Source: an uncultured Bacteroidales bacterium (GTDB lineage Bacteria > Bacteroidota > Bacteroidia > Bacteroidales > F082). Taken from it: a DNA stretch of 64,000 nt. Both the position numbers and the translations under genes were made by a program. Shown piece by piece: positions 10,704 through 18,708 of this stretch (position 1 is its first letter; the number at the start of each line of letters is the position of its first letter). Under the pieces are notes generated by a model. That model had not been told where the DNA came from. It saw only the letters and a list, made by a program, of their open reading frames with translations, and made no database searches. Location of the stretch: positions 1-64,000 of the forward strand of contig CAJOEZ010000022.1 of NCBI GenBank assembly GCA_905233685.1, written 5' to 3'.

Positions 10704-11114
10704 ATGAAAAAACTCACATTTGTTCTCTGGTTGGCCGCAGGTTTATGCCTCGCCAGTTGCCAAGATCCCGCCAAGTCGCGCGTTTACATGGATGAAGGCG
10801 TCAAGTTGATGATGAACTACAGCAAGTTTGAGGAAGCGGAAGAAGCCTTTGACAAGGCCATCAAGTACGACAATAGCAACCATGAAGCCTATTATTATCG
10901 CGGTTGTGCAAAGGTCAACTCGAAGCAATATAAGGAAGCCATCGCCGACTTCGAGAAGGCCATCGAGTTGAAGCCAGATTACGCCGACGCCTATTTCAAC
11001 CTCGGACGTACATACGTCCTCCTAAACGACGAGGACAAGGCCTGCGAATATTACAAGCTCGCTGCAAAATACGGACGTCCCAACCTTGAGGATTATCTAA
11101 GAAGGTGTAATTAA
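10704..11114 (+). CDS. TPR-repeat lipoprotein
   Basis: A protein of 136 residues. The ATG at 10704 was chosen because it gives a clean lipoprotein signal peptide (MKKLTFVLWLAAGLCLASC, lipobox LASC) and lies just after the -7 box; an in-frame ATG at 10677 would fall inside the terminator. After the lipid-attachment Cys the protein has about three tetratricopeptide repeats (AYYYRGCAKV..YKEAIADFEKAIELKP..ADAYFNLGRTY), which form a helical protein-binding scaffold. It is probably anchored to a membrane facing the periplasm. The partner is unknown. Its stop codon overlaps the stop of the convergent gene by two bases. Confidence 0.85.
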   Translation: MKKLTFVLWLAAGLCLASCQDPAKSRVYMDEGVKLMMNYSKFEEAEEAFDKAIKYDNSNHEAYYYRGCAKVNSKQYKEAIADFEKAIELKPDYADAYFNLGRTYVLLNDEDKACEYYKLAAKYGRPNLEDYLRRCN

Positions 11115-11779
11115 TCGCCGAAAGTATCTTCCGCGATGAGATCGCCATCCTCGTTGTAGGTCTTCCAAAGGCCCGTCTTCTCCCCTTTCGCGTATTGTCC
11201 CTCCTCTTTGAGGGCAGTACTGGGGTAATAACTTTTTACGGGTCCATCGAGCACACCGTTACGGTATTGGCATTCCATCAATAACACACCCGTGTCGGAG
11301 AACTTGCGACACTGGCCTTCAGGCTGGCCGTCAACGTATTGCGTCTCCTCGGCCAACTTTCCCGTACTTGGGTTGTAGAGTCTCGACCAACCGTTCACCT
11401 TTCCGTTTGTATTATCCTCAACGAGAAGCAATTGCCCCGTTTCCTTGTCGAAATAGCGCCACTCGCCTTCTTTCTTCTGGTTGACGTAGTAGCCCGTGGC
11501 AATCATGCGACCGTTTGGGGCGTAGGTTTTGTTCAAGGCTTTCTCGCCCGATTTGTCGAACTCGTTGGTAGCCTTCAAATTGCCCTGCTCGTCATAGTAG
11601 CGGAAGGTGCCTTTGCACTTGTCGTTCTTGAACTCGCCCTCGTAGCGTTTTTGGCCGTTGGCGTAAAAGTCCGCCCAAAGGCCTTGGCGGCGGCCTTTCG
11701 AATCGGTTTGGTTATACTCTTGGGCAAAGGCCGATGCGACCATCAACAAAGCCGCAATGACAAGGAATCTTCTTTTCAT
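11111..11779 (-). CDS. YwqK/MORN-type repeat protein, secreted
   Basis: A protein of 222 residues. The ATG at 11779 gives a signal peptide ending in ASAFAQ, and the -7 box on this strand (11800-11807) lies just upstream; the longer frame upstream would overlap recR and the promoter. The mature part is a run of MORN-like repeats of about 24 residues with the G-x-W/Y-x-x-Y/F-G pattern (GLWADFYANGQ, GEWRYFDKETG, GWSRLYNPSTG, GPVKSYYPST, GLWKTYNEDG). Databases often name such proteins 'YwqK family antitoxin', but no toxin gene is adjacent. Function is unknown; an extracytoplasmic beta-repeat protein is all the sequence supports. Confidence 0.8.
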   Translation of the reverse strand: MKRRFLVIAALLMVASAFAQEYNQTDSKGRRQGLWADFYANGQKRYEGEFKNDKCKGTFRYYDEQGNLKATNEFDKSGEKALNKTYAPNGRMIATGYYVNQKKEGEWRYFDKETGQLLLVEDNTNGKVNGWSRLYNPSTGKLAEETQYVDGQPEGQCRKFSDTGVLLMECQYRNGVLDGPVKSYYPSTALKEEGQYAKGEKTGLWKTYNEDGDLIAEDTFGD

Positions 11780-11799
11780 GATTTGTAATTTTATGGCTG

Positions 11800-11807
11800 C
11801 AAATTTA
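11800..11807 (-). promoter_or_regulatory. -7 box TAAATTTG for the YwqK/MORN-type gene
   Basis: A TAnnTTTG match on the minus strand, 20 bases before the ATG at 11779. It is divergent from the recR promoter. Confidence 0.5.
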
Positions 11808-11818
11808 GGAAAATAACG

Positions 11819-11826
11819 TACTTTTG
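11819..11826 (+). promoter_or_regulatory. -7 box TACTTTTG for recR
   Basis: A TAnnTTTG match whose G is only 11 bases before the recR ATG at 11838, implying a 5' UTR of a few bases. Confidence 0.55.
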
Positions 11827-11837
11827 TGCGTTTTATT

Positions 11838-12449
11838 ATGGCAGAATATTCCTCCATATTGCTTGAAAATGCGGTCGAGTCGCTGGCCAAGCTGCCGGGA
11901 ATCGGCAAGAAAACGGCTTTGCGCTTGGCCTTGCACCTCCTCAATGAAGACCAGATGGAGACCGAGCAACTCGCTGATTCTCTGCTCAAAATGAAGCGCA
12001 ACATCCAGCTTTGCGAGCGGTGCTTCAACATCAGCGACACTAAGATTTGTTCCATTTGCGGCAATCCGCGCCGCGACGAGAACACGCTCTGCGTGGTGGC
12101 CGATATGCGCGACGTTTTGGCCATCGAGCGGACGGCTTCATTCAACGGGTTGTATCATGTTTTGGGCGGCGTCATCAGCCCGATTGAAGGCATCTCGCCC
12201 CACGACCTGAAAATCGCGCAACTTGTGCAACGTACTCAAAAAGAAGATATTAAGGAAATTATTTTGGCCTTGCCCGCCACCATCGAGGGCGACACAACCA
12301 ATTTCTACATTTTCAGGCAATTAAACGATTTTAAGGGAAAGATTTCCGTAATTTCAAAGGGAATCGCTGTCGGCGACGCTCTCGAGTTTGTCGACGAAAT
12401 CACTTTGGGACGCTCTATCCAAAACCGTATCCCGTTTCAACAAAAATGA
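11838..12449 (+). CDS. recR: Recombination mediator protein RecR
   Basis: A protein of 203 residues, the usual RecR length. The order is an N-terminal helix-hairpin-helix (LAKLPGIGKKTALRLALHLL), a C4 zinc finger (CERCFN..CSICGN), then a Toprim domain (CVVADMRDVLAIERT, GLYHVLGGVISPIEG). RecR acts with RecO, and sometimes RecF, to load RecA onto SSB-coated single-stranded DNA in gap repair. The ATG at 11838 is preferred over the in-frame ATG at 11826 because the latter overlaps the -7 box and adds nothing conserved. It is transcribed alone and converges with the small gene at 12488. Confidence 0.96.
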   Translation: MAEYSSILLENAVESLAKLPGIGKKTALRLALHLLNEDQMETEQLADSLLKMKRNIQLCERCFNISDTKICSICGNPRRDENTLCVVADMRDVLAIERTASFNGLYHVLGGVISPIEGISPHDLKIAQLVQRTQKEDIKEIILALPATIEGDTTNFYIFRQLNDFKGKISVISKGIAVGDALEFVDEITLGRSIQNRIPFQQK

Positions 12450-12487
12450 ATTTTGTTAACGAGCCCCACACTCCAAACTTTTAACTC

Positions 12488-12718
12488 CTAACCCTCCTGA
12501 AACAGTTCCAACTGGTTCTCAGTAAGATACAATTCCTGCGGCACTTCATACTCGTAGGAAGAAATGAATCGTTCTATATTCCTCTTAATCAGCTTGATGG
12601 GTGTTGTTTTTCGTGCTTTGCAATAGTTGCGCAAGGAGCGGTATTGCCCCGCCGACAATTTGAAGGTAATCGCATGGTACTTGTAGTTGCGACGCCGTTT
12701 TTTCTGGTTTTGTGCCAT
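12488..12718 (-). CDS. Small basic conserved hypothetical protein
   Basis: A protein of 76 residues. The first 20 are very basic (MAQNQKKRRRNYKYH) and are followed by a short amphipathic stretch, KLSAGQYRSLRNYCKARKTTP, that resembles the helix-turn part of a ribbon-helix-helix or small DNA-binding protein; the C-terminus is acidic (ENQLELFQEG). It resembles small hypothetical proteins often seen in Bacteroidales, but no function can be given. The ATG at 12718 is the only start that keeps the basic N-terminus. Confidence 0.6.
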   Translation of the reverse strand: MAQNQKKRRRNYKYHAITFKLSAGQYRSLRNYCKARKTTPIKLIKRNIERFISSYEYEVPQELYLTENQLELFQEG

Positions 12719-12786
12719 AACAGCCTGATTTGATGCGCAAAATAACAGAATTTTTATCGAAGTTCAAAACATTTGCGAAAGTTTCT

Positions 12787-12794
12787 TACTTTTG
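12787..12794 (+). promoter_or_regulatory. -7 box TACTTTTG upstream of a 26-codon ORF
   Basis: An exact TAnnTTTG match. It lies about 160 bases before the efflux operon and 15 bases before a short ORF at 12810-12890. Confidence 0.4.
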
Positions 12795-12809
12795 GGCAAA
12801 ATTTCGGGA

Positions 12810-12890
12810 ATGAAAATCATAGTCATTGGAGAGGCAAACATCGAAACATCCTTTGATTTTATTGTTTTATGGTATTCCATTTTTTCATAA
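12810..12890 (+). CDS. Possible 26-aa peptide upstream of the efflux operon
   Basis: An ATG 15 bases past a -7 box opens a 26-codon frame beginning MKIIVIGEANIETSF. The N-terminus looks like the first strand of a Rossmann or sugar-kinase-type protein, so this could be a gene remnant; it could also be a leader peptide or chance. The efflux promoter box starts at its end (12888). Confidence 0.2.
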   Translation: MKIIVIGEANIETSFDFIVLWYSIFS

Positions 12891-12895
12891 TTTTG
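12888..12895 (+). promoter_or_regulatory. -7 box TAATTTTG for the RND efflux operon
   Basis: A TAnnTTTG match 58 bases before the adaptor gene ATG at 12954. No regulator gene is adjacent. Confidence 0.45.
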
Positions 12896-12953
12896 CCCCG
12901 ATTTTAACACAAAAATATCTAATTGTCAATAACAATCTAAATATGAGTTAGTT

Positions 12954-14090
12954 ATGAATAAATTGTATGTTTTTTTATGTGCAGTGTTGGCGTTGGCCAC
13001 ATGCACATTGACTTCCTGCAACGGAAACAAGAACAAAAACGCGGCAGCGCCGCAAGTGAATTACGAGACCAAAGTGCTGCAACCTGAGTCGCGGGTGTAC
13101 AACATGATTTTCCCGGCGACCACCAGCGGCACCACGGAAATCAAGGTTTACCCGCAGGTTGAAGGTCTTATCACCAAGAAGAACTTCACCACCGGAACCA
13201 AAGTCCAGAAAGGCCAGTCGCTCTACGTCATCGACCCGACCGAGTACCAACTCGCCGTGCAGTCGGCCCAAGCCGACCTGAATGTGGCTATAGCCTCGAT
13301 GGAGTCCTCGAAGTTGGAGTATGAGTCGAACCAGAAGCTGTATGAAAAGAAAATCATCAGCGACTATGTGCTCAATACCAGTCTGAACAACTACAATTCG
13401 GCAAAAGCCTCGGTGACGCAGGCCCAGGCACTGCTCAACATTGCAAGAACCAACCTCGGCTATTGCACCGTGACGGCGCCTGTCACCGGATCTGTCGACG
13501 CCAACGGCTTCGACGTTGGTGACATGGCCACCCGCTCCAAGTACCTCTGCACAGTGAGCGACAACTCCTTGGTTGACGCCAACTTCTCCATCACCGAAGC
13601 CGATTTGCTGAGTATCGTCAAGGACTATAGTTTACGTACCGGCCCCAAAGGCATGGAAGGTCCCAACGGCAATTTCATCGGAGATGTGATGCCCAAACTG
13701 AAACTCAAGCTCAAAGACGGTTCCGTCTATGATCACGAAGGCATGGTGACCAAAATGGACGCTATCGTCAACCCGACGACGGGTACGGTGACTTGCGAGG
13801 CTGAATTCGAGAACCCCGACGGCGTGCTTCGCTCGGGTTTGTCGGCCAACGTCATTCTGCCCATCACTTTGGATAGTATCTTGTGCGTCCCTCAAACGGC
13901 AGCCGTACATATGCAGGACCAGACGATGTTCTATCGCATCAAAGCAGACGGAACCGTTGAAGGTATTATCTGCAAGGTGTATCCTTCCAACGACGGAACC
14001 GAATACTACATCACTGATGGCCTGAAAGCCGGCGATGAAGTCATCACCAATGGTGCAAACAAATTGTCAAACGGTGATAAAGTGAGATGA
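12954..14090 (+). CDS. RND efflux periplasmic adaptor lipoprotein (membrane fusion protein, AcrA family)
   Basis: A protein of 378 residues. The signal peptide has the lipobox LTSC at about residues 19-22, so it is a lipid-anchored adaptor. The family order is visible: a barrel-sandwich half (YPQVEGLITKKNFTTGTKVQKGQSLYVID), a helical hairpin (SAQADLNVAIASMESSKLEYESNQKLYEKK), the second lipoyl half (GYCTVTAPVTGSVD), a beta-barrel and a membrane-proximal domain (LKAGDEVITNGANKL). It bridges the inner membrane pump and the outer membrane channel. Its stop is one base before the pump gene ATG at 14092, so the two are translationally linked. Substrates cannot be read from the sequence. Confidence 0.93.
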   Translation: MNKLYVFLCAVLALATCTLTSCNGNKNKNAAAPQVNYETKVLQPESRVYNMIFPATTSGTTEIKVYPQVEGLITKKNFTTGTKVQKGQSLYVIDPTEYQLAVQSAQADLNVAIASMESSKLEYESNQKLYEKKIISDYVLNTSLNNYNSAKASVTQAQALLNIARTNLGYCTVTAPVTGSVDANGFDVGDMATRSKYLCTVSDNSLVDANFSITEADLLSIVKDYSLRTGPKGMEGPNGNFIGDVMPKLKLKLKDGSVYDHEGMVTKMDAIVNPTTGTVTCEAEFENPDGVLRSGLSANVILPITLDSILCVPQTAAVHMQDQTMFYRIKADGTVEGIICKVYPSNDGTEYYITDGLKAGDEVITNGANKLSNGDKVR

Positions 14091-14091
14091 C

Positions 14092-17000
14092 ATGGAAAAG
14101 GTCAAGAAAGAAAAATACTTTGTCAAGCACTGGGTGGCAGCCCTTGCCGTCGGTGTGTTGATTTGCCTTATCGGCGTGGTGGGCCTCAACTCGGTTTCGA
14201 TTGAGCAATACCCTGACATCGCGCCTCCTGAGGTCGTCATTGAGGCCTCCTATAGCGGCGCTGACGTGGCCACCTTAATGAAATCGGTCATCATGCCCAT
14301 CGAGGAACAGGTGAATGGCGTTGAGGACATGATGTACATCTCGTCAACGGCATTCTCCAATGGCGCTGTCGAAATCGATGTGTATTTCAAACAAGGCACC
14401 GATGCCGACCAAGCCACCGTGAACGTCAACAACCGCGTGAACCAGGCCCAGGGCCTGCTACCTACCGATGTGATCAAGAATGGTATCACTGTGAGTAAAA
14501 GTGTCAACTCCATCCTGCAAATCATGGCTTTGGAGAGTACTGATGACCGGTTTGACCAAAAGTTTATCAACAACTACTTGGACATCAATGTTTTGCCGCG
14601 AATCAGCCGTGTCACGGGCGTGGGTAGCACCCAGCTCCTCGGCGACACCTACGGTGTGCGTGTCTGGATAAAACCAGATGTGATGGCCTCTTATGGTATC
14701 ACCAAGGATGAAATCATCAATGCTATCAACGAGCAGCACTTGGTGTCGCCCGTGGGAAGCATTGAGAGCACAACAAACAAGGTTGACATTGAGTTCGACG
14801 GACAGTTGGACGAAATGAGCGAGTTCGAGCAAATCATCGTGCGTTCCACCTCTGATGGTGAAATTGTGCGTTTGAGAGACGTGGCTGATGTGGAACTGGG
14901 TACCAAGTCGTACAACTATCGCTCCAACGTCGACGGACACGCCGGAGCTTCGTTCCTTGTCAAACAGACCCCTGGTGCCAATGCCACCGCGGTCAACAAA
15001 GAAATCAACAAAGTGATTGAGGAAATGACAAAGACCCTGCCGGCGGGCCTCGAGTTCAAGCAGATGGAGACCTCCGACGACTTCCTTTACGCCTCAATCC
15101 ACAGCGTTGTTGAAACCCTTATCATCGCCCTCATCTTGGTGATTCTCATCGTTTACATCTTCCTGCAAGACTTCAAGGCCACCTTGATTCCTTCGGTTTC
15201 CATCATTGTGTCGTTGGTGGGTACCTTCGCCATTGTGTGGGGAATGGGATTCTCGTTGAACTTGATAACACTATTCGCCTTGGTGTTGGCCATCGGTACG
15301 GTGGTCGACGACGCCATCGTGGTCGTGGAAGAAGTGATGGCAAAGATGGAAACAGGGAAATACAAGACAGCTGCCACAGCCACTACCGTTGCACTCAACG
15401 AGGTGACGCCAGCCGTTATCTCAACCACCATGGTGTTCATGGCCGTGTTTATCCCCGTGACCTTCATGTCGGGCACCCAAGGCACCTTCTTCAAGCAGTT
15501 CGGCTTCATCATGGCCGGTTCGGTAGGTATTTCCTGCCTCTCGGCTTTGACCATCTGTCCCGCCCTCTGCGCTATTTTGTTCAAGCCAAAAAATGAAGAC
15601 GGACAAGAGCGGAAAGGCCTCAATTATTACGTCAAGCAAGGCTACAATGTAGCTTACAACGCGCTGTTGAACAAATATATTAAAGGTGTAGGCAAGTTCA
15701 TCAAGCGCCCCATATTTGCTTGGATTCTGTTGCTGGGCTTTGGTGCAGGACTCGTATGGCTTATGTCGTCCGCCCAAACAGAACTTGTTCCCCAAGAAGA
15801 CCAAGGCTTCCTCTTTGTCGACGTCGCCACCACACCCGGTACTTATCTTAATGAGACAGAAGCAGCCGTTAATAAAGTGGAGAACTACATCAAAACCCTT
15901 GAAGATGTCGAGATAGTGAGCGGCACAACAGGTTTCTCCATCATGAGCGGCGGCGCCGGCACCAACTACGGCACCCTGATGGTGCGTCTGAAAAACTGGG
16001 AAGAGCGTGATTTCTATAGCATTGCCAATGTGCAGAACCAAATCTCCGCTTGGGCCATGGTGAATATGCCGGAGGCCGACGTCACCACGTTCCAGATGCC
16101 TCAGATTCCGGGCTACGGTACAGGCTCTTCGATTGAGTTGAACCTCCAGAACAGTTCGAACGACGACGACGATACCTTCATCAAATACGCTACCGAGTTC
16201 ACACAGAAACTGAATCAACGCCCGGAGGTTTTGGTGGCAGTGGCTTCGTACTCGCCCAACTATCCGAAGTATCAACTTGAGGTCGATGTGGCGGCCTGCA
16301 AGCGCAAGGGCGTCTCACCCAAAACCGTTGTTGAAACCATCGGCGCCAATCTGGCAGGCTCGTATATCGCCAACTATGTCCAGTATGGCAAGGTTTACCA
16401 AGTGCTTGTGAAAGCTGGTGATGAGTACCGTATGGAACCGAGCGTGCTCAACGCCATCTATGTTGAGGTGAATGACAATCAGATGGCTCCTGTGTCGGAG
16501 TTTGTCACCCTCACCTCGTCCATGGGTCCTTCGCAGGAGCGCAGATTTAACCTCTTCTCTTGCTACAACATGAGCGTTATTACAGCCCCGGGATATACCT
16601 CAGCGCATGTGCGTACCGCCGTCGACGAGGTGATGAAGGAAGTGTTCCCCGATGGCTACGGCTATGAGTATGGCGGTATGGCCCGTGAGGAAGCCGCCAA
16701 CGCCGAGTCGAACGACACCATTATCATTTATGGCATCGCGATTTTGTTGGTCTACCTCATCCTCGCCTGCCTTTACAACTCAGTGTTTATCCCCTTCGCG
16801 GTGCTGCTGTCCGTCCCGTTCGGTATCTTCGGAGCTTACTTGGCTGTGCGCCCGTTGGAGTCGTTAATGAGCGTGGGTGTCAATGTTTACGTGCAAGTAG
16901 GTGTCATCATGTTGATGGGTTTGGTGGCCAAGACCGCCATTCTTATCACCGAGTTTGCCGTGCAGAAACGCAAGGAAGGAATGTCAATCTACGATGCCGC

Positions 17001-17262
17001 TGTTGGCGCGTGCAAAGACCGTCTGCGTCCCATCCTGATGACCGTGTTGACCATGATTATCGGTATGATCCCGCTGATCATCGAAAGCGGCGCTGGTGCT
17101 GTGGGCAACAAGTCGCTGTCCATCGCTGTGGTTGGCGGTATGTTGGTGGGTATCATCGCCATCTTGTTCGTCACCCCGGCCTTGTATATCGTGTTCCAGA
17201 AGATTCACGAGCGCTTCACCCCGGATAAAGATGATAGCGAAGAGTTGATAGTTGAAAGTTAA
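14092..17262 (+). CDS. RND multidrug efflux pump inner membrane subunit (AcrB/HAE1 family)
   Basis: A protein of 1056 residues, typical of HAE1 RND pumps. The N-terminal transmembrane helix is followed by a large porter domain, a block of helices from about residue 335 and a second porter/helix half. The helix-4 proton-relay motif is present (GTVVDDAIVVVEEV, twin Asp), as are the N-terminal SIEQYPDIAPPEV and the C-terminal MLMGLVAKTAILITEFA. It exports hydrophobic compounds using the proton gradient in a tripartite complex with the genes on either side. The last codons are rich in Asp and Glu. A stop at 17260-17262 lies about 20 bases before the outer membrane factor gene. Confidence 0.95.
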   Translation: MEKVKKEKYFVKHWVAALAVGVLICLIGVVGLNSVSIEQYPDIAPPEVVIEASYSGADVATLMKSVIMPIEEQVNGVEDMMYISSTAFSNGAVEIDVYFKQGTDADQATVNVNNRVNQAQGLLPTDVIKNGITVSKSVNSILQIMALESTDDRFDQKFINNYLDINVLPRISRVTGVGSTQLLGDTYGVRVWIKPDVMASYGITKDEIINAINEQHLVSPVGSIESTTNKVDIEFDGQLDEMSEFEQIIVRSTSDGEIVRLRDVADVELGTKSYNYRSNVDGHAGASFLVKQTPGANATAVNKEINKVIEEMTKTLPAGLEFKQMETSDDFLYASIHSVVETLIIALILVILIVYIFLQDFKATLIPSVSIIVSLVGTFAIVWGMGFSLNLITLFALVLAIGTVVDDAIVVVEEVMAKMETGKYKTAATATTVALNEVTPAVISTTMVFMAVFIPVTFMSGTQGTFFKQFGFIMAGSVGISCLSALTICPALCAILFKPKNEDGQERKGLNYYVKQGYNVAYNALLNKYIKGVGKFIKRPIFAWILLLGFGAGLVWLMSSAQTELVPQEDQGFLFVDVATTPGTYLNETEAAVNKVENYIKTLEDVEIVSGTTGFSIMSGGAGTNYGTLMVRLKNWEERDFYSIANVQNQISAWAMVNMPEADVTTFQMPQIPGYGTGSSIELNLQNSSNDDDDTFIKYATEFTQKLNQRPEVLVAVASYSPNYPKYQLEVDVAACKRKGVSPKTVVETIGANLAGSYIANYVQYGKVYQVLVKAGDEYRMEPSVLNAIYVEVNDNQMAPVSEFVTLTSSMGPSQERRFNLFSCYNMSVITAPGYTSAHVRTAVDEVMKEVFPDGYGYEYGGMAREEAANAESNDTIIIYGIAILLVYLILACLYNSVFIPFAVLLSVPFGIFGAYLAVRPLESLMSVGVNVYVQVGVIMLMGLVAKTAILITEFAVQKRKEGMSIYDAAVGACKDRLRPILMTVLTMIIGMIPLIIESGAGAVGNKSLSIAVVGGMLVGIIAILFVTPALYIVFQKIHERFTPDKDDSEELIVES

Positions 17263-17282
17263 TAGTTGAAAGGATGAAAATT

Positions 17283-18629
17283 ATGAAAAGATACATAGTT
17301 TTGATGTTTGCAGGCCTGCTTCTTTTGCCAGGCTGCAACCTTTACAAGAAATATGAGTCGGAAGCCGCCGTCCGCGAGAATGTCATGGGCGATGTCGTTG
17401 ATTTGCAAGACACCTTGTCGATCGGCGACCTCAGCTGGCGCGATGTTTTCAAGGATCCGATGCTTCAGCGGCTCATCGACACGGCTTTGGATCGCAACAC
17501 CGACGTGCTCACTACCCAGCTCTCCATCGAGCAGGCGCAGAATGAGGTGATGGCGGCCAAATGGGGTTATGCCCCGACGTTGTCGTTTTCGCCGAGTGTC
17601 ACCTACAATTATCAAGGCAACGCCCATAGTTACAACGTCCAGCTTCCTGTAAAGGCTAGTTGGCAGTTAGGCATTTTCGGCCAGACGAGAAGCAAGATTC
17701 GTTCGGCGAAGGCCAGACTTGCCTACGATGAGGATTACCTTCAGGCCGTGCAAGTCGACTTGGCCGCCAACGTCGCCAGTTATTATTACACTTTGGTGAT
17801 GCTTGACCGTCAGTTGAAGATCGCCGAGGAGACCGAAAAGCTGTATGTGGAATCATACAACACCACGCAGGCCTTGTATCAGGCAGGCATCTACAATAGC
17901 CCTGCAGTGTATGAGATGCAGGCCTCGTTGGAGTCTTTGCGCGCCACAATTGTTGATTTACGCAACAGCATCGCCACTACCGAGGCGTCGCTTTGCCTCT
18001 TGCTCGTCGAGCCGCCCCACCACGTTGAACGTTCCACTTTCGAGCAATATGAGGCGCCTCAGCAGATTCACATCGGCTTGCCCGTTCGCTTGCTCGATGC
18101 CCGTCCCGATGTACGCATGGCCGAGCGCAACGTGGAGATTGCCTACTACGGCACGCAGCAGGCGATTCAGTCTTTCTATCCCACCATTAGCATTGATGGG
18201 TTGATTGGCTATGCTGGCTCTTTCAACGCTCTCGGACTCATTGCCGAAGCTGTTGGCTCGTTGGCACAGCCCATCTTCCAAGCCGGAAAACTCACAGCAC
18301 AACTCCGCAATGCCAAGGCCGAACAAGAGAAGGCGAGGCTGGATTTTGCCTACACGCTCTACAATGCTGGTAGCGAGGTGTATAAATACAAAAAAGCCTG
18401 CGAGGCAGCTGAAGAAAAGGCTACCCACATCGACATCCAAGTCGATGCGCTGCAAGAGGCTTATACCGCCACAACCGAGTTGATGAACCACGGCTCGACC
18501 ACCTATTTGGAGGTCCTTACCGCGCAAGAGTCCTTGCTTTCGGCACAACTCACGCAGGTGGAAAACCGCTATGAGATGATTCAGGGACTCATCAACCTGT
18601 ACACCGCTTTGGGCGGTTTTGGGAAGTGA
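17283..18629 (+). CDS. RND efflux outer membrane factor lipoprotein (NodT/TolC family)
   Basis: A protein of 448 residues from the ATG at 17283. An in-frame ATG at 17274 is possible, but it touches the AAAGG Shine-Dalgarno-like tract, which is better spaced for 17283. The lipobox LLPGC follows the signal peptide. Two repeats of the outer membrane efflux protein family are visible: long helical stretches (IDTALDRNTDVLTTQLSIEQ, VAYYYTLVMLDRQ-type coiled coil) and the conserved GLPVRLLDARPDVRMAERNVEIA between them. It forms the trimeric outer membrane exit duct for the pump encoded just upstream. Confidence 0.92.
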   Translation: MKRYIVLMFAGLLLLPGCNLYKKYESEAAVRENVMGDVVDLQDTLSIGDLSWRDVFKDPMLQRLIDTALDRNTDVLTTQLSIEQAQNEVMAAKWGYAPTLSFSPSVTYNYQGNAHSYNVQLPVKASWQLGIFGQTRSKIRSAKARLAYDEDYLQAVQVDLAANVASYYYTLVMLDRQLKIAEETEKLYVESYNTTQALYQAGIYNSPAVYEMQASLESLRATIVDLRNSIATTEASLCLLLVEPPHHVERSTFEQYEAPQQIHIGLPVRLLDARPDVRMAERNVEIAYYGTQQAIQSFYPTISIDGLIGYAGSFNALGLIAEAVGSLAQPIFQAGKLTAQLRNAKAEQEKARLDFAYTLYNAGSEVYKYKKACEAAEEKATHIDIQVDALQEAYTATTELMNHGSTTYLEVLTAQESLLSAQLTQVENRYEMIQGLINLYTALGGFGK

Positions 18630-18656
18630 TTTGATATTGTTGCAAAAACAATAACG

Positions 18657-18695
18657 AAACAGGCTGAGCTTCATTTTGGAGTTCAGCCTGTTTTC
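18657..18695 (+). terminator. Terminator between the convergent efflux and lon operons
   Basis: ACAGGCTGA and TCAGCCTGT form a perfect 9-bp stem followed by TTTT. It lies between two convergent transcription units and may work for both. Confidence 0.7.
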
Positions 18696-18708
18696 TTTCC
18701 AATAATAA

